Source: Aeromonas enteropelogenes | Lineage (GTDB): Bacteria; Pseudomonadota; Gammaproteobacteria; Enterobacterales; Aeromonadaceae | Direction of reading: 5' to 3' | Length of the DNA: 64,000 bases | Assembly (NCBI RefSeq): GCF_000819845.1 | Contig: NZ_CDCG01000003.1 | Coordinates: forward strand, 20,061 to 84,060 | Shown: positions 58,377-64,000 of the stretch, in pieces | How the letters are laid out: the number at the start of each line of letters is the position of its first letter | How positions within the stretch are numbered: the first letter of the stretch is position 1 | Position numbers and translations under genes: made by a program | The notes under the pieces: model-generated | What the model was told of the DNA's origin: nothing | The model's input: only the letters and a program-made list of their open reading frames with translations | Database searches by the model: none

Positions 58377-59957
58377 ATGTTGGATACCAACCTCAAACAA
58401 CAGCTGAACACCTATCTGCAGTACATCGTCAATCCCATCGAGATCAGCGTGTCCGGCAATGACAGTGACAAATCCGCAGAGCTGCTGGCACTGGCCACCG
58501 AGATCAGCGAGATGTCACCCAAGATTACCCAGACTTCTGGCACTGCCGCTCGCAAGCCTTCCATGAGTGTGGCCACCCAGGGCCAGACTCCGCGCATTCA
58601 CTTTGCCGGCATTCCCATGGGTCATGAATTTACTTCTCTGGTACTGGCCCTGCTGCAAAGCGGCGGTCACCCCTCCAAGGCCGATGCAGCCGTGCAGGAG
58701 CAGATCCGCAACCTCAAGGGTGAGTTCCACTTTGAGACCTATATCTCCCTCTCCTGCCATAACTGTCCGGACGTGGTTCAGGCACTGAACCTGATGGCTA
58801 CCCTGAACCCGGGGATCACCCACACCATGATCGACGGCGCCCTGTTCCAGGACGAGGTCAACGAGCGCCAGATCATGGCGGTACCGAACGTCTACCTGAA
58901 TGGCCAGCCGTTCAGCCAGGGTCGCATCTCGCTCGAAGAGATCGTCGCCAAGCTCGACACCGGCGCTGCCGAACGCAAAGCCGCTGAGCTGAATGAGAAA
59001 GATCCCTACGACGTGCTGGTGGTGGGTGGTGGCCCGGCTGGCGCTGCGGCAGCCATCTATGCAGCCCGCAAAGGGATCCGCACCGCCATCGTCGCCGAGC
59101 GTTTTGGTGGTCAGGTGATGGACACCGTCGGCATCGAGAACTTTATCTCGGTGCCCTACACCGAAGGCCCCAAGCTGGCCGCGAGCCTGGAGCAGCACGT
59201 CAAGCAGTACGGCGTGGAAGTGATCACCGAGCAGCGCGCCGCCGCCATCAGCAAGGATGGCTATGTCAACGTGGATCTCGCCTCCGGTGCAACCCTGAAG
59301 AGCCGCGCCGTGATCCTGGCAACCGGTGCCCGCTGGCGCGATCTGAACGTGCCGGGCGAACTCGAGTACCGCACCAAGGGTGTGGCCTACTGCCCGCACT
59401 GTGACGGCCCCTTCTTCAAGGGCAAGCGGGTGGCGGTGATCGGTGGCGGTAACTCCGGCATCGAGGCGGCCATCGATCTGGCCGGCATCGTCGAGCACGT
59501 TACCGTGGTGGAGTTCGCCGACACCCTGCGCGCCGACGAGGTGCTGCAGCAGAAGGCCCGCTCCATGGCCAACATCGACATCATCATGAGCGCCCGCACC
59601 ACTGAAGTGATCGGTGATGGCAGTAAGGTGACAGGCATGGATTACGAAGATCGCACCACCGGGGAAATCAAGCATCTGGCTGTCGCGGGTATCTTCGTCC
59701 AAATCGGCCTGGTGCCCAATACCGAGTTCCTCAAGGGGAGCGAGGTCGCGATGACCCGCTTCGGCGAGATCGAGATCGATACCAAGGGCGCCACCTCCCT
59801 GCCCGGCGTGTACGCCGCAGGGGACGCCACTACTGTGCCGTTCAAGCAGATCATCATCTCCATGGGTGCTGGTGCAACCGCCGCACTCGGGGCCTTCGAT
59901 TACCTCATCCGTAATCCGGCACCAGAAGCAGCCAAGGCTGACGCCGTCACAGTCTGA
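58377..59957 (+). CDS. ahpF: alkyl hydroperoxide reductase subunit F
   Basis: The NADH-dependent flavoprotein that reduces AhpC. Of 526 residues, the N-terminal thioredoxin-fold domains carry the redox pair Cys127-Cys130 (SCHNCPDVV), the FAD site is [12 protein letters not shown] (~215-226), and the second redox pair is Cys339-Cys342 (CPHCDGPFF). This is the full AhpF architecture, not a plain thioredoxin reductase. It follows ahpC on the same strand. Confidence 0.96.
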   Translation: MLDTNLKQQLNTYLQYIVNPIEISVSGNDSDKSAELLALATEISEMSPKITQTSGTAARKPSMSVATQGQTPRIHFAGIPMGHEFTSLVLALLQSGGHPSKADAAVQEQIRNLKGEFHFETYISLSCHNCPDVVQALNLMATLNPGITHTMIDGALFQDEVNERQIMAVPNVYLNGQPFSQGRISLEEIVAKLDTGAAERKAAELNEKDPYDVLVVGGGPAGAAAAIYAARKGIRTAIVAERFGGQVMDTVGIENFISVPYTEGPKLAASLEQHVKQYGVEVITEQRAAAISKDGYVNVDLASGATLKSRAVILATGARWRDLNVPGELEYRTKGVAYCPHCDGPFFKGKRVAVIGGGNSGIEAAIDLAGIVEHVTVVEFADTLRADEVLQQKARSMANIDIIMSARTTEVIGDGSKVTGMDYEDRTTGEIKHLAVAGIFVQIGLVPNTEFLKGSEVAMTRFGEIEIDTKGATSLPGVYAAGDATTVPFKQIIISMGAGATAALGAFDYLIRNPAPEAAKADAVTV

Positions 59958-59974
59958 ACGCCATTCAAGTAAAC

Positions 59975-60006
59975 AAAAGCCGACTCTCTCGAGTCGGCTT
60001 TTTTCA
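59975..60006 (+). terminator. Rho-independent terminator after ahpF
   Basis: AAAAGCCGACTC / GAGTCGGCTTTT stem with a 4-base loop followed by TT. Confidence 0.88.
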
Positions 60007-60028
60007 TTCTGATGTTGCGCTGGACATT

Positions 60029-60055
60029 AAAAACCCGTTGCGAGAGCGGGTTTTG
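60029..60055 (-). terminator. terminator after yggE
   Basis: AAAACCCG / CGGGTTTT 8-bp stem around a 9-base loop. On the minus strand it is followed by TTTTTAATG. It is 33 bases after the yggE stop and back to back with the ahpF terminator. Confidence 0.7.
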
Positions 60056-60087
60056 GCATTATCAATGCGCAGTAGACTGGCTATCCA

Positions 60088-60798
60088 TCATTCCAGGAGG
60101 AAAACCGCCTCGATGTTGTCGGTGATGGTGATCTGTTGCTGTTGATAGCTGTTTTCCACCATATCTGCGGCAGGTGCGGCGGACATGGCCAGCGCCTTGA
60201 GATTGCGGCTATAGACGGGAACTGGCGATGAATTTCGATATTCAGCGCTGTATACCTTGCCAAGCTTCATGCCAAATGCCTTGGCCAGAGATTCGGCCTT
60301 GCTTTTCGCATCCTCGACCGCAGCCAGGCGTGCCTGTTCCTTGATGGTTTGCGGAGATTTCAGACCATATTCGATATGTGACACCGACTCGAGTCCTGCC
60401 TTGAGTGCGGTATCCATCAACTGGCTCAGCTTGTCGAGTTGATACAGCTTCACCGCCAGTTGACGCTGGGCACGATACCCCAGCAAGGTCGGCTTCTTGT
60501 TCTCGCCATATTGATACTCGGGAGAGATGACCAGATTTCCCGCCTCCACATCACTGCGCTTGATACCCAGTCCTTCCAGCTGGCCAAAGAATGCTGCCAC
60601 TCTGGTATCAACCTGTTGCTTGGCCTTGATCCCCTGTTTTTCCAACGCGGTGACCGACACATTGAGGGTCAGCATGTCGGGCTCCGCTTTCTGCTCGGCG
60701 TAACCACTCACCACCAGATGGGGTGCCTGAGGCACATCCAGAGCATACAGGGGGACACTGACAACCAGCGCAGAAAGGGTAAGAAGCGGACGCCACAT
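60088..60798 (-). CDS. yggE: SIMPL-domain oxidative stress protein YggE
   Basis: A periplasmic SIMPL (DUF541) protein of 236 residues; E. coli YggE lowers reactive-oxygen damage by an unclear mechanism. A signal peptide (ending VPLYA before LDVPQAPHLVVSG) is followed by the family sequence GYAEQKAEPDMLTLNVSV and a C-terminal ITDNIEAVFLLE. It is convergent with ahpCF, which fits a stress-defence context. The GAGG ribosome site lies in the 3' arm of a hairpin (60806-60827). Confidence 0.88.
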   Translation of the reverse strand: MWRPLLTLSALVVSVPLYALDVPQAPHLVVSGYAEQKAEPDMLTLNVSVTALEKQGIKAKQQVDTRVAAFFGQLEGLGIKRSDVEAGNLVISPEYQYGENKKPTLLGYRAQRQLAVKLYQLDKLSQLMDTALKAGLESVSHIEYGLKSPQTIKEQARLAAVEDAKSKAESLAKAFGMKLGKVYSAEYRNSSPVPVYSRNLKALAMSAAPAADMVENSYQQQQITITDNIEAVFLLE

Positions 60799-60805
60799 AT
60801 AAAAA

Positions 60806-60827
60806 ACCTCAATCGAAAAATTGAGGT
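60806..60827 (-). promoter_or_regulatory. hairpin overlapping the yggE ribosome binding site
   Basis: On the minus strand ACCTCAAT / ATTGAGGT pair over 8 bp around TTTTCG and are followed by TTTTTTAT then the yggE ATG. The 3' arm contains the GAGG ribosome site. The element also looks like a terminator of the upstream 186-residue gene. Confidence 0.55.
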
Positions 60828-60852
60828 CATTATGCCCCTGGCAAACGGGAAT

Positions 60853-61413
60853 TTATATATCGTGCAATGGCGGGATCTGATCCAGTACCTGATTGGTCAA
60901 ATCGAGACTGATGCTGATTGTCGCATCAGCAGCGGGAAGAATCTCTGCATGCGCTGTCGTCGGCAATGAACTGTCGAGCAACACCTCATCATCGAAATGG
61001 AATGAATCCCACGACAGGATATGTCCTTGAGGAGGTAATTCCGTTCCGAGAGAACTGAAGTCATCTGCGACTACAGTCCAAGCGATTGTTTCAGAAGGCC
61101 CCAACAACTCCTGCAAGGATGCAGGATGAAAGCTATTCAATAGATACTCCTGCTGACCCAACTCATGACCAACCAAAATCATGTTATGGGAAGCTTCTGC
61201 ATCCATGGCCGGTATGTAGCTGATCGATGCAGCCGCAAAGTCGACATGCAGCGTTCCTGCGACATCACCGGCGTCATTTTCTATCTCCACCGCATCCAGC
61301 CGATCACCTGCGATCGAGGCTTGATAGCCAAACTGGCCGGCACAGGTAATCTGACCCTGTCCATCCCAGCTATAGCGGATGCCATCAATGTCGACCCAGT
61401 TGAATGACTGCAT
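60853..61413 (-). CDS. conserved-looking hypothetical protein downstream of the adhesin
   Basis: A 186-residue acidic protein without a signal peptide or membrane segment; I do not recognise a family. It is rich in Asp, Glu, Ser and Ala and starts MQSFNWVDIDGIRYSWDGQG. The ATG at 61413 has AAGGAG 8 bases upstream, so translation is well supported. It lies 86 bases after the adhesin gene with a terminator in between, and before yggE. A role in adhesin secretion is possible but is only suggested by position. Confidence 0.7.
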   Translation of the reverse strand: MQSFNWVDIDGIRYSWDGQGQITCAGQFGYQASIAGDRLDAVEIENDAGDVAGTLHVDFAAASISYIPAMDAEASHNMILVGHELGQQEYLLNSFHPASLQELLGPSETIAWTVVADDFSSLGTELPPQGHILSWDSFHFDDEVLLDSSLPTTAHAEILPAADATISISLDLTNQVLDQIPPLHDI

Positions 61414-61460
61414 GGTGTCTCTCCTTTATACCGCCGCTATCTTATCCATCCTCTGTCATA

Positions 61461-61490
61461 AAAAACAGGGGCCAAGCATGGCCTGGCCCC
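61461..61490 (-). terminator. Rho-independent terminator after the adhesin gene
   Basis: GGGGCCA / TGGCCCC stem with a 9-base loop; on the minus strand it is followed by TGTTTTTTATG. Confidence 0.8.
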
Positions 61491-61499
61491 GACTCCTGG

Positions 61500-64000
61500 C
61501 TACGGATCAACCTTGAGGTTACCGTCATCCAGCATTTGCTTGATGATGTCGTGGTTGGTTGTGAGCCCTCCGTTTTGATCCAGATCTAGGTTGCCCTGGA
61601 ACTGGACGGTCAATTGAGAGCCACCACTCGCCGATCCGTTCGTGTCTATGGTCAGCTTGCTGGTAGCTGTATCAAACTGCAGGTAGTTGTCCAATACCGT
61701 CGCCAGCTCTTCGTTGGTGCCACCAGTAGGTACGCCAACCAGCAAATCAGACAAATCCAATACATCGCCACCACTGGCAGTCGCACCCAGGGTGAAGTCG
61801 GTGATGTTGTCCGTACTGCCGTCTGCATCGCCACTGACCCATTTGAAGGTATCGTTACCAGTGCCTCCGGTAAGAGTATCCGAACCTAAGCCACCAATCA
61901 GGGTATCGTTACCACCTTGACCATAGAGGATGTCATTACCAGCCCCACCATCCAATATGTCATCCCCACCCACTGTACCTTCTTGAGCGTAGGAGGCATG
62001 GTTAGTTACTAATTCGGTCAGCAACTGATTCGACGTCAGCCCTGGATGTGCAGCTACAAATGCAGCCCAGCCAGCATCAGCACTGTTGACATAAATACTG
62101 TCGCCATATATCACATCATTGCCGGCACCACTTTGCAGATGATCATTGCCTACCGAAGCAGCAGCACTCCCCCCGCCGGTAAGCTGACCAATAACGGTAT
62201 TAAGCTGGTTAGCATTGTTGACATTGGTTGCGCTACCTCCTGTTCCTTCGACTTGACCAAGTAGCGTCAAGGCATTAGCACCGATTTGAATCCCAACGGA
62301 CTCAATCGTAAAAGTCTGCCCGACTGACGAGCCTACATTCTCAATTCGATTTACTTCGCTGACATTATCATCATTGCTTGAGCCACTAGGATTATAAGTC
62401 CCGAGCACATGCTGCATAGCCACAGCACTGCTGACACTATCAACCGTCGTTGTACCATTTGCATGGTATGCTCGGTTGGGCTCCCCATCAGAAACAAAGA
62501 TAACTTTGTTAACATCAGCCGCGGCAATAGGAGCATCAGGGCCAACTGATTCAATCCAGTTATTAGCGGCGATCAATCCAGCCTCATAGTTTGTAGCGTC
62601 AGCACTGGGCACAGTGATGGCATTGACAAAAGCAATTGCTGCCAACCGTTGAGCATTGTCATCTACTCCTCCAGTTGTCAGAGTGAAGCTACCTGAGCTG
62701 TTTACCTGAGTAGCGAACGCATCGATATGAATTCGAATGTCGCTCGCTCCCGAGTTGTACAACCCATTAATTGCACTGATCACTGCCTGCTTCATAGCCT
62801 CGAGTCGGGTGATACTGGACGTGACACCATTAATATTGGTGAACTGAATTGTATTGCTGATCATGCTGCCTGAGTTATCCAGCAAAAAGGCAATATTCGC
62901 TTTCTGCCCAGGTAACTGGTTCGATCCTCCGACATCTCCGATCAGGGCATCATTACCACTCTTTCCATCAATCTCGCCAGCGCCACCAGACACGACAAAC
63001 GGTACGGAGCTGCCGCTGACATCGTCGGCATTACTACCAACGATAAGAACAGGAGCAACAACTGGCTCAAAGGCCACCTGCAATATTGATGTATCTTTGT
63101 CACCATCACCATCAACTACCGCAACATTGAAATTAGTGATCACAGGATCCTCTTCAATACGCTCGAGTAAATTGGCTCCAGTCACCCTGAAACCATCACC
63201 GCCAGCATCAGACAACTCGACCCGAGTGATATTCGTCAACGTAGTGGGGATAGTTGCCTCTGTATGATTAGTAAAGAGCGTAGTGCCGCTTTGAACGACC
63301 TGATCACCGTTCGAATTAGTGCCATAAATAGTCCAGCTAACTAAATTTGTGGCTGCATTCGATTTATTTTCAACGGAGAAAGCGACTTCTAGTGCGGGGG
63401 CCGAGAAATCAAAATAAATTTTATTAGACCCTTCGATCCACTGATTGTCTGTCGCTAGACCTTGCGTACTCGAGTTAACAGTACCCTCCAGCGAATCTAC
63501 CGTCATGATGACATTCTGCCCATTGGGGATAACATCTCCAGGCTTATAAATGCCACCTGTATCGGTAATAACCAAATAATCCTGATAGCCACCGACACTC
63601 TTGTTAAACGTTGTAGAGAACTCTTCGATTGCCCCATCAACCTTACCGTCCATGTCAATGATATAGTGACCAGTAACATCCATGGTCAGAGTAAAGATCA
63701 GATTCTGTCCGCTACCACCGGTGTATGCACTTGGTACTGTGCTGGTATAAGCAAACAAGGTACCCGGCGAAGCCGGATTCACGTAGTAATAGATAGTGTA
63801 TCCATCTGAGGTCAACACACTAGCCGCATAAGTAGTGGTGGTTCCATTCCAGCCAGAGATATTCCCTGTCAGGTCACCATGACCTGCACCATCACTCCCC
63901 AAATCAACGGTATAAATACCCTCAACATATCCTGAGCTAGAGTTTGCCAGTGAAGTAGATTTTGAGGTTTCAACAATATCCGGACCGTCATCGTCGAAGC
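61500..64000 (-). CDS. large RTX adhesin with VWA domain (C-terminal part)
   Basis: The 3' end of a type I-secreted repeat adhesin; the frame is open to the right edge, where [14 protein letters not shown] sequence suggests earlier VCBS/BIg-like repeats. In order, the visible part has about 330 residues of beta-rich sequence, a von Willebrand A domain with the MIDAS motif DNSGS (about 62865-62879), calcium-binding RTX nonapeptides (61842-61970), and a C-terminal secretion domain ([20 protein letters not shown] ... VLDLSDLL) of the T1SS VCA0849-like class. LapA/BapA- or FrhA-like adhesins share this design. The transporter and protease genes are not in the window. The start is outside. Confidence 0.9.
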   Translation of the reverse strand, partial: FDDDGPDIVETSKSTSLANSSSGYVEGIYTVDLGSDGAGHGDLTGNISGWNGTTTTYAASVLTSDGYTIYYYVNPASPGTLFAYTSTVPSAYTGGSGQNLIFTLTMDVTGHYIIDMDGKVDGAIEEFSTTFNKSVGGYQDYLVITDTGGIYKPGDVIPNGQNVIMTVDSLEGTVNSSTQGLATDNQWIEGSNKIYFDFSAPALEVAFSVENKSNAATNLVSWTIYGTNSNGDQVVQSGTTLFTNHTEATIPTTLTNITRVELSDAGGDGFRVTGANLLERIEEDPVITNFNVAVVDGDGDKDTSILQVAFEPVVAPVLIVGSNADDVSGSSVPFVVSGGAGEIDGKSGNDALIGDVGGSNQLPGQKANIAFLLDNSGSMISNTIQFTNINGVTSSITRLEAMKQAVISAINGLYNSGASDIRIHIDAFATQVNSSGSFTLTTGGVDDNAQRLAAIAFVNAITVPSADATNYEAGLIAANNWIESVGPDAPIAAADVNKVIFVSDGEPNRAYHANGTTTVDSVSSAVAMQHVLGTYNPSGSSNDDNVSEVNRIENVGSSVGQTFTIESVGIQIGANALTLLGQVEGTGGSATNVNNANQLNTVIGQLTGGGSAAASVGNDHLQSGAGNDVIYGDSIYVNSADAGWAAFVAAHPGLTSNQLLTELVTNHASYAQEGTVGGDDILDGGAGNDILYGQGGNDTLIGGLGSDTLTGGTGNDTFKWVSGDADGSTDNITDFTLGATASGGDVLDLSDLLVGVPTGGTNEELATVLDNYLQFDTATSKLTIDTNGSASGGSQLTVQFQGNLDLDQNGGLTTNHDIIKQMLDDGNLKVDP
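61842..61970 (-). repeat. RTX calcium-binding nonapeptide repeats
   Basis: Within the adhesin, successive GG-x-G-N/S-D-x-L units ([42 protein letters not shown]) form a parallel beta-roll that folds on calcium binding outside the cell. A separate unit, [10 protein letters not shown], occurs near 62105-62135. Confidence 0.9.

Overview
The window is chromosomal DNA of a gammaproteobacterium, and I would place it in Aeromonas. The coding sequence is GC-rich. The secreted kexin-like serine protease followed by its small chaperone (16109-18466) is a hallmark of Aeromonas, and the housekeeping blocks (yejK/yejL/yejM, ubiI-ubiH-ygfB-zapA-ssrS, queA-tgt-yajC-secD-secF, gcvTHP) have the order expected in Enterobacterales/Vibrionales relatives. 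Most genes are core or metabolic. There is no prophage, CRISPR array, rRNA or tRNA in view. The only mobile DNA is a decayed IS3-type remnant near 49 kb.

Layout. 1-5.1 kb: end of an alpha/beta hydrolase gene, a PPK2 polyphosphate kinase, and a small cluster of a zinc amidohydrolase-like protein, an amino-acid binding protein and a divergent MocR-type regulator. 5.2-10.2 kb: a maltose/maltodextrin ABC operon transcribed malE-malF-malG-malK on the minus strand. 10.6-13.9 kb: yejK, yejL and yejM. 13.9-18.5 kb: an orphan NlpA/MetQ-type binding protein, an isochorismatase-fold hydrolase, a small membrane protein, and the serine protease with its chaperone. 18.5-22.1 kb: ppsA divergent from its regulator ppsR. 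22.2-28.4 kb: a small membrane protein, aroP, an MFS transporter, a GAF-histidine kinase, a small exported protein and a methyltransferase. 28.9-31.9 kb: a Ser-type sulfatase with its radical-SAM maturase. 32.5-34.1 kb: a chemoreceptor. 34.3-38.9 kb: gcvTHP. 39.4-43.4 kb: ubiI, ubiH, ygfB, zapA and 6S RNA. 43.5-48.7 kb: a TctDE two-component system divergent from the TctCBA tricarboxylate transporter. 48.9-50.8 kb: IS remnant, nlpI and a rhodanese. 50.9-56.4 kb: queA-tgt-yajC-secD-secF. 56.6-60.8 kb: a CBS protein, a CRP-site/terminator intergenic region, and a peroxide-defence group (ahpC, ahpF, yggE). 60.9-64 kb: an unknown protein and the 3' end of a large secreted RTX/VWA adhesin that runs off the right edge.

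Several sets work together: MalEFGK imports maltodextrins; PpsR switches PpsA; the sulfatase depends on the adjacent maturase; GcvT, H and P are three of the four glycine-cleavage proteins; TctDE probably senses the substrate that TctCBA imports; SecDF-YajC assists protein export; AhpC and AhpF form a peroxide-reducing pair. The observations most worth a second look are the probable ATT start of tctE, the candidate CRP-controlled small RNA before ahpC, the intercistronic hairpins in mal and gcv, the hairpin covering the yggE ribosome binding site, and the orphan binding-protein/amidohydrolase/MocR cluster.
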